Of a stretch of 64,000 nucleotides of DNA, positions 34,912-44,783 are shown piece by piece. How positions within the stretch are numbered: the first letter of the stretch is position 1; each line of letters opens with the position of its first letter. The stretch is from assembly GCF_004342025.1 (NCBI RefSeq), contig NZ_SLWN01000003.1:1-64000 (forward strand), in the 5' to 3' direction. A program made the translations under genes and the position numbers. Source of the stretch: Kribbella steppae (lineage in GTDB: Bacteria; Actinomycetota; Actinomycetes; Propionibacteriales; Kribbellaceae). The notes below the pieces were generated by a model, which was given only the letters and a program-made list of their open reading frames with translations, was not told the DNA's origin and ran no database searches.

Positions 34912-36441
34912 TCACTTGATCCGGCCTGCCGCCGTCGCCAGTTGGTTTTCGGCCTCAGCGCGCCGCTGCCGAAGGTGCTTCAGCGACTCCTCCAAGGCCG
35001 CAACTTCGCCCAGCCAGGCCCTGTCCTGTGCCTCGGCCAGGCGCGCTTCGGCGTTGCAAGTCATCTCCTCAATCCGGGGCAGTTGGGCGGGGTCGACGCG
35101 CAGGAACCGGCACCGGCTGCAGGCGTGCTCGTGCACGCACGGTGTCCCGTAGGGGCGGTGGCAGTCGCCGAGGGCGACCTTGCGCAGCAGGAAGTGCTGC
35201 TCGAACTCGTCCCATTCCTCCCCGGACGCCGGTCGCAGCTCCCCGAACGGGCGCAGGGCGCGGCGGCGTTCGATGAAGAACTGGTGCGCGGCGATGACCT
35301 CGTCGGGGAACACGGCGGTGTAGCCGCGGGTGGTGTCGAGGTTGAGATGGCCGAGCAAGGTGGCGGCGATGTGCAGCGGCAGGCCGCTGGAGACCATCTC
35401 GGTTGTGAACAGCCGCCGGAAGTCGTGCGGGGTGAACCGGATCGGCTGCCCGGCATCGGACAGGCCTGCATCGGCGGCAAGCTCGCCCAGGAGGCGTCGC
35501 ACGACGGCGTAGGAGATGACTTCTTGGCGGGTGCCGATCCGGCGTGCGAACAGGTGCGGGAACGGTTCGCCGTGGATCCGTTCGTGCGGGTCGTAGCGCA
35601 CCGACAGCGGCACGTGCGCTCCGCCGGCCTTCGCGCGGCGCTGCACCGCGAGCAGCACCGTCACCAGCTCCGGGCTCATGGGGATCAGGCGCTCGGCGTC
35701 GGTCTTGCTGGGCACGATGTGCAGCAGCGGCACGAGCGTCCCGGTTGTTTGCGAGGTGTAGTGGCGAAGCGACAGTTGGGTCAGCTCGAGCAGCTCTTCG
35801 ATCCGGACGCCGGTGTGGCGCAGCGTGTCGACGATCGCCCATGCCCAGAAGCCGTCGGATTCGGCCTGGGTGACGTTGACGACGCCGTACTGCAGCCGGA
35901 TCGCCGGCCCGGAGGGTGCTGGTGAGACGAGCTCGGCGCGCAGCTCGCTGGCGACGTCGCGCGGCGGCCGGGCCCGCGGTTCCGTCCGGCGAAACGTCGC
36001 CCCGTCGACGGTGAAGATCTCGCCCGGGCCGGCGGCCAGGGTCGCGGCGTGGAGCCGCTCGGACCAGTCCTTGCGCCGTGCTGCCTCGGCCACGAGCGCT
36101 GGCAGCAGCGGCATCAGCATTCGAGTGCGGCCCTGGGTGCGGGATTTCTGTTGGCGCTTCACCTTCGAGGCCAGCTTCGACTCACGGCGGGCCACCGGAC
36201 AGGGTGCCACCCAGCTGCCCCAGCGGACCGGTTCGTCGTGTGACCATTCCGCCAGATCCCGGTAGAAGCCACGGACTGCGAACAGGATCGAGTGGATCTC
36301 GCGCCGCGGCAGCCCATCGGTGGTGACCGCCAGCCGCTCTCGCCAGGTTGGCTGCGGAGGTTTCGTCCGACACCGCTTGTTGGCGAGTTCTGACACCGCC
36401 GGGCACGTGTCGGTGCCGCGGATGTTGGTTTGCGTCGACAC
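34912..36441 (-). pseudogene. C-terminal part of a Tn554 TnpB-like tyrosine recombinase
   Basis: The real part runs from 36348 to 34912 (WRERLAVTTDGLPRREIH onward); codons upstream to 36441 come from the inserted element. Catalytic residues are intact: RHTGVRIEELLEL, the lysine region SKTDAERL, HDFRRLFTTEM and LLGHLNLDTTRGYTAV. A cysteine cluster (CHRPYGTPCVHEHACSRC) and a helical tail follow, as in large actinobacterial Tn554-like recombinases. Its N-terminal 356 codons lie at 43716-44783. Confidence 0.82.
36349..36400 (+). repeat. Left terminal inverted repeat of the IS21-type unit
   Basis: Begins TGGCTGCGGAGGTTTCGTCC. Aligned with the right end it matches at 39 of 52 positions. TGACACC/CGACACC repeats recur inward, as the multiple terminal repeats of IS21 elements do. 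The 6-bp target copy CCAGGT is at 36343-36348. Confidence 0.8.
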
Positions 36442-36462
36442 CGCTTCCGCGCCCGACGGGTG

Positions 36463-37242
36463 TCAGGTTGTCCGCTGCCTTGTGGCTTGGGCCAGACGGT
36501 AGGAGTCGGTGCCGGTCTCGAGGATGGTGCCGCCGAAGGTGAGTCGGTCGACGATGGCTGCACATAGCCGGGGGTCGGTGAAGGTCTTGGTCCAGCCGCC
36601 GAAGGACTCATTGGACGCGATCGCGACCGAGGCCTTCTCCTCACGCTCGGTGAGGACCTGGAAGAGGAGTTCCGCGCCGCGGCGGTCGAGTTGCATGTAG
36701 CCGAGTTCGTCGATGCACAGCAGGTCGACGCGGCCGTAGCGGGCGATGGTCTTCGCCAGCGTCATCTCGTCGGCGGCCTCGACGAGCTCGTTGGCAAGCT
36801 GGGTCGCCAGGGTGTACTTGACCCGGTAGCCGGCCATGGCGGCCTCGGTGCCGAGTGCGATCAGCAGATGGGACTTGCCGGTGCCGGAGTCCCCGATCAG
36901 ACACAGCGGCTGTCCCTTCTGGACCCATTCGCACTTGGCGAGGGTGTGGATCACGGCGGGATCGATGTTGGGGTTGGCGTCGAAGTCGAAGGCCCGCAGG
37001 GACTTCTCGCGGGGGAACTTGGCGGCCTTGATCCGGCGTTCGGACCGGCGTCGGGCGCGATCGTCGCACTCGGCAAGCAATAGTTCGGCGAGGAACCCGC
37101 GGTAAGACATCTGCTCACGCCCTGCCCGGTCGGCGTAGTCGGTGAAGGAGTTGCGGATGGTGGGCATTCGCAGCATCCGGCACGCTTGGTCGATCGCGGC
37201 GTCGGCTGCTTCTTCGGTCATTCCACGGCGCTTGGTGGTCAC
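36463..37242 (-). CDS. istB: IS21 helper ATPase IstB
   Basis: 259 aa AAA+ ATPase with Walker A IGDSGTGKSHL and Walker B LLCIDELGYM, then ASNESFGGW, all typical for IstB, which loads the IstA transposase on target DNA. GTG at 37242 overlaps the istA stop by four bases. Intact. Confidence 0.93.
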   Translation of the reverse strand: MTTKRRGMTEEAADAAIDQACRMLRMPTIRNSFTDYADRAGREQMSYRGFLAELLLAECDDRARRRSERRIKAAKFPREKSLRAFDFDANPNIDPAVIHTLAKCEWVQKGQPLCLIGDSGTGKSHLLIALGTEAAMAGYRVKYTLATQLANELVEAADEMTLAKTIARYGRVDLLCIDELGYMQLDRRGAELLFQVLTEREEKASVAIASNESFGGWTKTFTDPRLCAAIVDRLTFGGTILETGTDSYRLAQATRQRTT

Positions 37243-38915
37243 GGTGCGGCTCCTTCGTTCGGGGTGTCACGTCGGCTGGCCAACAGCTGGTCGTACTTCT
37301 CCACGCTCGGCAGCGGCCGAGTGTCGGCCGGGATGTGGGCGCGGAGCCGGCGCTCGGTCAGCGATCGCACGGCAGGGATCTCGCCTTCTCCGCGTGCCCT
37401 GTCGCCGCTCATCAGGGACTGGTGGTCCGCTGTCGTGTCGTCGGCTCCGCCATCTGCTGTGTCGTTGTACTTGCGCGCTTCCAACGCGACAGCGTCCGCG
37501 GTGAGCGCGCCTGCACGCAGCGCCGTCGCGAGTCCGGCGACGACGTGGTCGTGTGGAAGGTGCCGGTGCATCATCAGGACCTCAATGAGGGCACGGGTGC
37601 CGTCAGCGTCACCGTGGGCCTTGCAGGCCGCGGCCCACCAGGCGTCGTGAACGGGCGTGAACCGCCCGGATGCCCTGGCCTGCTCCAGCGCTTTCGCACC
37701 GGGTAGCGCGCCCGGTTTGCGGAGGAGGACCTCGAGATAGTGGTCCAGGTCGACCCGGGTCGAGCCCTTGGTCATGAGCCGTTCGTGGCGGGCGATCTCG
37801 GTCCTGCCGTCGAACACGACCAGGTCGCTGGCGTTCAGGAGCACCCGGGCTTGACGGCCGACCATGCGCGCGGGCACGGAGTACTTGTTCATCCGGACCG
37901 TGACCTGGGCGTACCGGTCCACGCGCGGGGTGAACCAGCGGCCGGTCTCGAACGGCTCGGTCGGAAGGGGCGCGAAGAGTGGCTGCTCGGTGGCGAAGTG
38001 TTCCCCGACCGTGCGGGCGCGGGACCCGATCCGCCGGGCGTCGTCGGCTTCGTCCCAGGCGTCGACCATAGCGTCGAGCTCGGCGAGGGAGTCGACTTCT
38101 GGGATGGGGACGAGGTGGTTGCGTCGGAACCAGCCGATCTGCCCCTCGACGCCGCCCTTCTCGTGCGCACCTTGGATTCCGGGCTGGCAATAGAAGGCTT
38201 CGATGCCATAGTGGGAACGGACGGCGGTCCACCTGTCGGCCTCGACCCGCTGGCGGGAGAACCCGATCACGCTCGCGACGGCGGCCTTGAGGTTGTCGTA
38301 GCGGATCTTCCCGGTCGGCACCCCGCCGAGCACGTTGAAGGCGTGGACGTGACCCTCGAAGAAGGCTTCCTGCCCAGCCGAGGCACTGACCCTGTGCACG
38401 GCCTTGCCCGAGTAGGAGAGCCGAAGGCTGAACAGCGCGCAGGTTACGAGCTCGCCGCGCAGGCGGATGGCGACGTCGCCGAAGTCAACCTCGGCCTCGC
38501 GGCCCGGGAGGTGCTCTTGCGGGATGAACGCGTTGGCAGGTTCCCGTCCGACCTCGACGCGAATCTCACGGCGTCGGGTGGCGACGTACTCGCGGACCAT
38601 CCAGTACGACACCACCCCGGCCCCGTCATGTTCGTCAAGCAGTCGATCGAAGATCCGCTTCGCCGTGTGTCGCTGCTTCCGCGGCGCGTCGAGGTCCGAG
38701 CGCAGCCAGTCGTCGATCACCACTCGGTACGCGTCAAGCCGTGAGCCGCGTTTGGGCGGTTGCTTTCTCTCCTTCGGCCATGCAGATTCCAGCGCCGCTG
38801 TCACGGTTCGGAAGCCGACGCCGTGCTTGCGCTGCAGCGCGCGGTTGGACATCCCAGATCGGGCATCCCGTCGGATCGCCGCGTACAGGTCGACCCGGGA
38901 ACGCGGCTGCGTCAT
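37239..38915 (-). CDS. istA: IS21 transposase IstA
   Basis: 558 aa. N-terminal HTH (MSNRALQRKHGVGFRTVTAAL), then a DDE integrase core: D in EAEVDFGDV, D in KIRYDNLKAAV and E in EKGGVEGQIGWFRR. The C-terminal Mu-type beta-barrel segment (RYAQVTVRMNKYSVP) is present. ATG at 38915 follows AGGAG; upstream codons in the frame are not typical. Intact. Confidence 0.92.
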   Translation of the reverse strand: MTQPRSRVDLYAAIRRDARSGMSNRALQRKHGVGFRTVTAALESAWPKERKQPPKRGSRLDAYRVVIDDWLRSDLDAPRKQRHTAKRIFDRLLDEHDGAGVVSYWMVREYVATRRREIRVEVGREPANAFIPQEHLPGREAEVDFGDVAIRLRGELVTCALFSLRLSYSGKAVHRVSASAGQEAFFEGHVHAFNVLGGVPTGKIRYDNLKAAVASVIGFSRQRVEADRWTAVRSHYGIEAFYCQPGIQGAHEKGGVEGQIGWFRRNHLVPIPEVDSLAELDAMVDAWDEADDARRIGSRARTVGEHFATEQPLFAPLPTEPFETGRWFTPRVDRYAQVTVRMNKYSVPARMVGRQARVLLNASDLVVFDGRTEIARHERLMTKGSTRVDLDHYLEVLLRKPGALPGAKALEQARASGRFTPVHDAWWAAACKAHGDADGTRALIEVLMMHRHLPHDHVVAGLATALRAGALTADAVALEARKYNDTADGGADDTTADHQSLMSGDRARGEGEIPAVRSLTERRLRAHIPADTRPLPSVEKYDQLLASRRDTPNEGAAP

Positions 38916-39347
38916 CGGTGGCACTCCTGACGTGAGCACGCCATGAGCACGCCGTGGGCACGACTTTCGGCACCGGGCCACCGCCCGGGAACGGTGACCG
39001 CATGCGACCACAGCCCGGAATCACTGGCCCTACCGAGGTGCCTGGTCATGTGCTGCGCAGGGCTTCGGTGGGCGGTACTGAGTCGGCCCGGAGTGGAGGG
39101 TACGACCGACGACGGAGCCGATGAGCAGCGAGTAGGCCAGGTCGAGTCCCACTGAAGCCCAGGTCAGTACGACGGCCCGGCCTTGCGTGGTGACGAAGAC
39201 GTTGGTGACGAGCACGCCCAGGATCAGGCCTGTGATGCCGCCGACGACATCAACCTCGACACCACCTGTCCGCCCCGTGTCCCTGGCGCGACGAAGATCT
39301 GCTTGCGCGGTGCCTAATCGGTCTTCCCGCAACACCTCGCAGGCCCC
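38916..39347. other. Spacer between istA and the cargo genes
   Basis: No strong gene. A minus-strand frame at 39030-39335 encodes two hydrophobic segments (GGITGLILGVLVTNVFV; VGLDLAYSLLIGSVVG) and could be a fragment of a small membrane protein. No IS21-like end is visible here, which argues that the transposon extends on through the cargo. Confidence 0.4.
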
Positions 39348-40181
39348 TCAGTGTTCGCTGCTGAAGAACCGTAGCAACAGCGGGCCGACGGTCTGTGGGT
39401 CGACGACGTGATCCGGCCCCTCGAGGGTCTCCCGTTGAGCGTGGGGTAATTGGTCTGCAAGCTCGTCGGCTGCGCGGTCGAAGAAGTCCGAGGGCAGGCC
39501 TGCCATATAGGGGACCGTGATCGGTCCTCCGGTGGTGACCAGGACCGGTTGGGTGACCGTTGCCAGTCGATCGGCCGGCAATTGGTAGCGGTTGAGGAAG
39601 ACGCTGTCGTGGACCAGCGTGGGCGCGAGGGCGACCGAATGCGCCCAATGCGCCGTCTGCTTGCCTGCCGCTTTCCTGGCCGCGATGTTGTCGTCGGAGG
39701 CGCCGCTCAAGCGCATGAACAGTTCGAGAACCTCCTCGTCTCGCCCGGCGTCGAAGGCGCGTCGGGTGTCCGCGACGTACTCCTCGAATCGCTGGCGGAT
39801 GTCGTCCCCGACCGCGTAGGGCACCTCCCACACGGCGATCGTGTCGATGGCTGACCCGGCCGCGGCCGCTTCCAGCGCCAGCGCGCCACCAGAGGACGCC
39901 CCGAACAGGTGTGCCGAGCCGCCCGCCTCCGCGATCAACGCATCCAGGTCCTCGATCTCCCTCTCCACGGCGTACGGCTCGGTGAAGCCGCTCGCGCCGC
40001 GTCCCCGACGGGCATAGTTGTAGACCGTGAAGTGCTCGGCGAGAGCCGGCGCCAAGGGAGCGTTCTCCACCCCCTCGTCGAGTGCTCCGCCCACCAGAAT
40101 GACGGCCGGACCGCTTCCCTTCCGGTCGTAGGCGATGGTGGTGCCATCGTTTGATGTCACGCGAAAGGCCATCTCGTTCAT
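39348..40181 (-). CDS. Alpha/beta-hydrolase fold protein (transposon cargo)
   Basis: 277 aa. VILVGGALDEG, the nucleophile elbow GASSGG and EGPDHVVDPQ give a standard hydrolase arrangement, similar to small antibiotic- or lactone-modifying hydrolases of actinomycetes. No signal peptide. Start ATG 40181, with ATG 40172 as alternative. Followed in the same direction after the DoxX gene; probably one transcript with the exporter. Confidence 0.85.
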   Translation of the reverse strand: MNEMAFRVTSNDGTTIAYDRKGSGPAVILVGGALDEGVENAPLAPALAEHFTVYNYARRGRGASGFTEPYAVEREIEDLDALIAEAGGSAHLFGASSGGALALEAAAAGSAIDTIAVWEVPYAVGDDIRQRFEEYVADTRRAFDAGRDEEVLELFMRLSGASDDNIAARKAAGKQTAHWAHSVALAPTLVHDSVFLNRYQLPADRLATVTQPVLVTTGGPITVPYMAGLPSDFFDRAADELADQLPHAQRETLEGPDHVVDPQTVGPLLLRFFSSEH

Positions 40182-40208
40182 CTCACATCTCCGTTCGAGA
40201 GGTTTGTC

Positions 40209-40631
40209 TCAGCGCCTGAGCAGCGTGCCGACGACGGCCTCGGTGCGCGACCACCGCGTCCTTGCGATCACGGCCGCCACGATGAGTAAGGCGAGCGGCA
40301 GCCAAGGGCTCTGCTCGAGCACGAACTGATCGGTGATGACAGCACCGGTCAGCAATGCCGCCAACCCGAGACTGGCCAGGCCCGCCAGAGCCGGGATCAG
40401 AAGTCCAACCCCTCCCGCGACCTCCAGCGCTCCGACCAGGTACCGGAGCCACTGGCCAGCCCCGATGTCGGCGAACATGTCCACCATGACCGGGTCGCCG
40501 GCGAGCTTCGAGATTCCGCCGCCGGCGATTATCGCCGCCAGCACGACGTGCAGAATCCAGACCCCGATGCTGCTCGCCCGCCCGGGCGTGTGCGCAACGG
40601 TTTCCGAGTTTTTCTTGGGGATGGTGCTCAT
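40209..40631 (-). CDS. DoxX family membrane protein
   Basis: 140 aa with four membrane helices; IAGGGISKLAGDPVMVDMFADIG and YLVGALEVAGGVGLLIP are DoxX-type signatures. ATG at 40631 follows AAGGAGAG. DoxX proteins are small inner-membrane proteins tied to redox or oxidative stress. Its position between hydrolase and exporter suggests a shared response. Confidence 0.85.
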   Translation of the reverse strand: MSTIPKKNSETVAHTPGRASSIGVWILHVVLAAIIAGGGISKLAGDPVMVDMFADIGAGQWLRYLVGALEVAGGVGLLIPALAGLASLGLAALLTGAVITDQFVLEQSPWLPLALLIVAAVIARTRWSRTEAVVGTLLRR

Positions 40632-40734
40632 TCGGCTCTCCTTGTCGTGTCCGGGTCTGGTAGCGGTGATGGCTTTGGCCGAGTGGGCCGGGTTGTCGGA
40701 GTTGATTTCGACCAAGTGCTCGCGGTAGCGGCAT

Positions 40735-41580
40735 CTACTTCTTGTTGCGGTAGAGGACCATGGTGATGGGACCGAAGACCGCGACGAGAAGTACGGACGA
40801 GACGAGCACCCAGCCGATTTCCCCGGCGGGCACCGAGCCGTCCATCAGGCCGCGTACCACGGTCGCCAGGTGGGTGATCGGGTTGACCTCGACGACCGCC
40901 TGCATCCACCCGGGCATCGTCTTCGGGTCCACGAAGATGTTGCTCACGAACGTCAGCGGGAACATCACCATCATGCTGACCCCCGCCACCGAGTTCGGCG
41001 TGCGCAGGATCAGGCTGAGCATCGTCCACAGCCACGACAGGCAGAACGAGAACACCAGCAGCAGCACCACCGAGAGCACCACGCCGACGGCGCCACCCTC
41101 CGGCCGGAACCCTAGGACCAGTCCAAGCGTGATCACGATCGCCGACCCGATCGAGTAGCGCACCACATCGCCGAGCAGGGCGCCGACCAGCGGCGACGGT
41201 CGCCACACCGGAAGTGACCTGAACCTGTCGAACACCCCCTTCTGGATGTCGGTGTTCAGCGTTATGCCGGTGTTCATGGTGATCATGACGTTCGCCTGCA
41301 CCAGGATCCCGGGCAGCAGGAACTGCAGGTACTCCTGAGTCGACCCGGCGAGCGCGCCACCGAACAGGTAGGTGAACATCAGTGTGAACATGATCGGGAA
41401 CATGGTCACGTCGACGAGCTGCTCCGGGACGTGTTTGATCTTCAGCAGAGCGCGCCAGCCGAATGTCAACGAGGTGCGCACCGGGCCGGGGCGAGACGGC
41501 CGCTCACCGGCCAACAGCACGCTGCGCAGCGCGTCCTCAGTGACCGGCGCCGACCCCTGCTCCGCGGACGTGGCGGTCAT
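40735..41580 (-). CDS. ABC-2 type permease, DrrB-like
   Basis: 281 aa, six predicted membrane helices, with [27 protein letters not shown] and [18 protein letters not shown] typical of DrrB/daunorubicin-type exporters. Its start overlaps the end of the ATPase gene. The pair should export a hydrophobic drug-like molecule. Confidence 0.9.
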   Translation of the reverse strand: MTATSAEQGSAPVTEDALRSVLLAGERPSRPGPVRTSLTFGWRALLKIKHVPEQLVDVTMFPIMFTLMFTYLFGGALAGSTQEYLQFLLPGILVQANVMITMNTGITLNTDIQKGVFDRFRSLPVWRPSPLVGALLGDVVRYSIGSAIVITLGLVLGFRPEGGAVGVVLSVVLLLVFSFCLSWLWTMLSLILRTPNSVAGVSMMVMFPLTFVSNIFVDPKTMPGWMQAVVEVNPITHLATVVRGLMDGSVPAGEIGWVLVSSVLLVAVFGPITMVLYRNKK

Positions 41581-42542
41581 GCGGCATCCTCCTCGGGTGT
41601 CTCCTCGGCGGCGTGTCCGGTCAAGGTGAGGAACACCTCGTCCAGGCTCGGCTGACCGAGCGCGAACTCGGTGACGTCGATGCCGCTGCGGGACAGCTCG
41701 GCCAGGGAACGGGCGACCCGCTCGGGGTCGGAGATCCGCGCGGACAGCGCGGCCGGGTCAGCGGACGGCTCAGCCGCCACCTCGAGGACGCCGGCGAGGA
41801 CCCGCTCTGCCTCGGCCCGCTGCTCGGGCGCACGTAGCCGTACGTGCAGCGAGCCGGCGCCGACCGATGCCTTGAGCTCGCCGCTCGAGCCCTCGGCGAT
41901 CACCTTCCCGTGGTCGATCACCGCTATCCGGTCGGCCAACTGGTCGGCCTCGTCGAGGTACTGCGTGGTCAGCACCACGGTGGCGCCCTCGGCGACCATG
42001 CCCCTGACGATCTCCCAGACCTGGTTCCTGCTGCGCGGGTCGAGCCCGGTCGTGGGCTCGTCGAGGAAGATCAGTTCGGGGGTGACGACCAGGCTCGCCG
42101 CGATGTCGATGCGCCTGCGCATCCCGCCGGAGTACTTCTTCACCTGCCGGTCGGCCGCCTCGGCAAGACCGAACGCGTCGAGCAGGTCGGCCGCCCGCTC
42201 CCTGCCTCGGCGGCGTGAGTAGCCGAGCAGCCTGGCGAGCAGCAACAGGTTCTCCACCCCGGTGAGGTCTTCGTCGACCGACGCGAACTGCCCGGTAAGG
42301 CCCACCCTGCTCCGCACCGCCCGGGCGTCACGCACGACGTCGTAGCCGAGCACTTGCGCCTCTCCGGCGTCGGGGCGCAGGAGCGTGGCCAGCATGCGGA
42401 TCGTGGTGGTCTTGCCCGCCCCGTTCGGACCGAGCACGCCGTACACGCCCCCGGCGCTCACGGCCAGGTCCACACCGGCGACCGCGTGGGTCGTGCCGAA
42501 GCTCTTCTTCAACCCTCTCGTCTCGATCGCGAGCTTTCCCAT
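41577..42542 (-). CDS. ABC transporter ATPase, DrrA-like
   Basis: 321 aa with Walker [10 protein letters not shown], signature [12 protein letters not shown] and Walker [13 protein letters not shown], followed by the DrrA-type C-terminal domain ([16 protein letters not shown]). First gene of the exporter transcript, directly downstream of palindromes that a PadR repressor could bind. Confidence 0.93.
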   Translation of the reverse strand: MGKLAIETRGLKKSFGTTHAVAGVDLAVSAGGVYGVLGPNGAGKTTTIRMLATLLRPDAGEAQVLGYDVVRDARAVRSRVGLTGQFASVDEDLTGVENLLLLARLLGYSRRRGRERAADLLDAFGLAEAADRQVKKYSGGMRRRIDIAASLVVTPELIFLDEPTTGLDPRSRNQVWEIVRGMVAEGATVVLTTQYLDEADQLADRIAVIDHGKVIAEGSSGELKASVGAGSLHVRLRAPEQRAEAERVLAGVLEVAAEPSADPAALSARISDPERVARSLAELSRSGIDVTEFALGQPSLDEVFLTLTGHAAEETPEEDAA

Positions 42543-42861
42543 GGGTTCGATTCCTTCTCTCGGCGTTGCGAACGGATTGGTGAGCTAGTCAAGTTTGACT
42601 ACTTGGCCAGAGCAGACAAGGACGAAACGTCTAGTCAAGTTGATTAGACGCGCATCTTGAGGTGATCGGGGACCGTTCGCCACGAACCCGGATCATCGGC
42701 CATGGCGTAGGCGCCCTCAGACAGTCGTTTGCTCAGGCTCTTCGCCCACTCCAGTTCGGTGCGTGCCTGTCCCGCCCACAGTTCGGCCTGATCGCGGACG
42801 TGCTCGGGGGTGTCCCGATTGGGGTGCTCCCGCCACTCGGCCTGCACTACGAGCTCCGCTT
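42510..42861. repeat. Direct repeat copy 1 (exporter start, promoter, padR 3' end)
   Basis: About 352 bp repeated with few differences at 43253-43606, an offset near 744 bp. It covers the first codons of the ABC ATPase, the operator region and roughly the last 215 bp of padR. Confidence 0.9.
42586..42647 (-). promoter_or_regulatory. PadR-type operators upstream of the exporter
   Basis: TAGTCAA-GT-TTGACTA at 42586-42601 is a perfect inverted repeat with a 2-bp spacer. A weaker copy, TAGTCAAGTTGATTAG, lies at 42633-42648. Related copies appear in the duplicate at 43330-43345. The repressor-operator link is inferred from the adjacent padR gene. Confidence 0.6.
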
Positions 42862-43237
42862 CCAGTCGCGCGACCCGCTCGTTAACCTGCGCGATGGCAT
42901 CTGTCCTGGTCAGCATGGGCAACATGGCGATGGACGCGTTGAGCATGTCCGGGTCGTGGGTGCGCCGCAGACCGTCGCGGACCAGTTCGACCATCTCGTC
43001 ACGTCCCCGAGCTGTCGCGCGGTACAGAACGCGCTCCGGCCCGGAGTTGCCCGGCTCGGCGTGTTCGGTGAGGAGGCCATCAGCCGCCGCCTTCTTCAGC
43101 GCGTGATAAATCGAGCCGGGCTTGATCTTGGCCCAACTCTCCGCACCCCAGCTCTGCAGTTCGGACCGCACCTGGTAGCCATGCGCGCCGCCGGAGAGGT
43201 GCACGATACCGAGTACCAGGAGCTTCGTCGCCGACAT
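42644..43237 (-). CDS. PadR-family transcriptional regulator
   Basis: 197 aa. N-terminal winged helix (LLVLGIVHLSGGAHGYQVRSELQ, GSIYHALKKAAADGLL) and C-terminal helical dimerisation tail (LEWAKSLSKRLSEGAY). ATG at 43237 follows GGAGGTG. Because of the duplication, an upstream ATG at 43285 is also in frame and would add the first 11 residues of the ABC ATPase. It likely represses itself and the exporter, and responds to the exported compound. Confidence 0.9.
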   Translation of the reverse strand: MSATKLLVLGIVHLSGGAHGYQVRSELQSWGAESWAKIKPGSIYHALKKAAADGLLTEHAEPGNSGPERVLYRATARGRDEMVELVRDGLRRTHDPDMLNASIAMLPMLTRTDAIAQVNERVARLEAELVVQAEWREHPNRDTPEHVRDQAELWAGQARTELEWAKSLSKRLSEGAYAMADDPGSWRTVPDHLKMRV

Positions 43238-43252
43238 GCGCCCACCTCCGCT

Positions 43253-43606
43253 CAACCCTCTCGTCTCGATCGCGAGCTTTCCCATGGGTTCGATTCCTTC
43301 TCCCGTGTTGCGAACGGATTGGTAGAGACTAGTCCAGTTTGACTACTTGGCCAAAGTACACGAGGAAGAAACGTCTAGTCAAGGTTGATTAGGCGCGCAT
43401 CTTGAGGTGATCGGGGACCGTTCGCCACGAACCCGGATCATCGGCCATGGTGTAGGCGCCCTCAGACAGTCACTTGCTCAGGCTCTTCGCCCACTCCAGT
43501 TCGGTGCGTGCCTGTCCCGCCCACAGTTCGGCCTGATCGCGGACGTGCTCGGGGGTGTCCCGATTGGGGTGCTCCCGCCACTTGGCCTGCTCTACGAGCT
43601 CCGCTT
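43253..43606. repeat. Direct repeat copy 2
   Basis: Near-identical to 42510-42861. It supplies the promoter region for padR and leaves a truncated second padR end. Confidence 0.9.
43389..43606 (-). pseudogene. Truncated duplicate of the padR 3' end
   Basis: Matches the last ~70 codons of padR, with scattered substitutions and a changed codon giving an internal stop. No start. Confidence 0.75.
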
Positions 43607-43663
43607 GCGCGCCCGCCAGGGTGGTGTCAACTCCCACCAACACTAGGGTGCCCTCCTGGTCCG

Positions 43664-43715
43664 GGTGGTGTCAGCACTGACCTACAAACGGTGCTGGTGG
43701 AGACCTCCAAAGCCA
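43664..43715 (-). repeat. Right terminal inverted repeat of the IS21-type unit
   Basis: On the minus strand it begins TGGCTTTGGAGGTCTCCACC and matches the left end at 39 of 52 positions. The target copy CCAGGT follows at 43716-43721. Confidence 0.8.
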
Positions 43716-44783
43716 CCAGGTCGCGGCTGTCACCGGAGCGAGCCGCAGATCCTTCTGATCCGGGTTGATCTGCAGCACCTCCCACCAGAACAGCCGCGCA
43801 AGCCGGTAGGCCAGGCCTTGCAGTGACCCGTAGTCCATCCCCGCTTTGATCTCGCTGAGGTAGTCGACCAGCACGTCCCGCACGCCCGAAGGCGGGATGC
43901 CGTACCGGTCGACGAGCGTTGCCGCGGAGTGCTGGCGGGTGTTGCCTTTGGCCGACCACGCCGCCCGCAGCGTCGCCGGCTCACCCGCGAACGGGCCCAA
44001 GGCGACCATCAGCTCCCACGCCAGGTGCTCGCGGCGGTGCCGCCCTGACGTCTTCACGACGTCGGCATAGTGGAGCAGTTGCTCGCCTTCCAGCTGGTCC
44101 AGGCGCCGCCCGGTCCGGATCATCACCCGCGACAGGCAGCCCTCGGCGTCGAACTGGTGCCGCAGCAACGCGTCGCGGTAGGTCGGGAGAGCCCGAAGCC
44201 GTGCCGCGGCCTCGGGGTCGTTGACCGTCAGCATCTTGGCCGGCAGGTGCGCACCGGCTCGCGATTCCAGCTGCCACCCGTACGACGGCCGCAGCACGCG
44301 ACCGGCCATCAACGCGTTCGCCGCGTAGCCGATCTTGCGCTGCAGGGCCTCGTCCGAGCCGACCACCGCGCTGCGCCAGGCCCGCGGTGCCGAGTCTGCG
44401 CCGCTGGACAGCCACCGCTCTTCCCAGCTGTCGCCGGGAAACTGCTCCAGCCACTCCAGAACCCTGCGGATTGCCGGCCGCACGGGCTTGATCCGGAACG
44501 AGTCGCCGAGGTGACCCAGCACGAAGCCGACCGTCGCGTCCCGGTCCAGCCCCTGCACCAAGTGGCCCGCAGCGTCGCCGGGCAGCAGCGGTGGCGGCGA
44601 CCCCAGGTCGTAGGCGCGCGTCTTCACAATCCGGCCGTTGGCATCGACACGAGGATCTGGCGCGACAGTGCCCAGCGACAGCAGTTTGGTCGACGGCCCA
44701 GCGGCCTTGCGGGTCTGGTTCGCGCGACGCCGTGACTCCAAGATCGCCTTACCGCCGCCCCGAGCTGCGCTCTGGCCCGTCAC
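43716..44783 (-). pseudogene. N-terminal part of the Tn554 TnpB-like recombinase
   Basis: Encodes 356 codons (to DLRLAPVTAATW) of the large recombinase whose catalytic half is at 34912-36342. The reading frame then runs 14 codons into the IS21-type end before a stop. Helical DNA-binding regions such as YGIPPSGVRDVLVDYLSEIKAG are visible, with no catalytic motif. Its start overlaps the end of the upstream recombinase gene by four bases. Confidence 0.8.

Larger units (their letters stand above)
36349..43715. mobile_element. 7.37-kb IS21-family transposon with passenger genes
   Basis: The two ends are inverted repeats of about 52 bp with 39 matching positions, flanked by a direct CCAGGT (36343-36348 and 43716-43721). 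Inside are istB and istA and then, in the same orientation, a hydrolase, DoxX protein, ABC exporter and PadR regulator. Deleting 36349-43715 plus one CCAGGT fuses the recombinase halves in frame. IS21 elements normally carry only istAB, so the cargo is unusual. Confidence 0.82.

Noticed and set aside
36463..39011. A plain IS21 copy ending near istA
   Set aside because: No inverted-repeat partner was found near 38.9-39.3 kb, while a matching end with a target duplication exists at 43715.
39030..39335. A possible small membrane protein between istA and the hydrolase
   Set aside because: Two hydrophobic segments but unusual ends and no known family. Mentioned in the spacer entry only.
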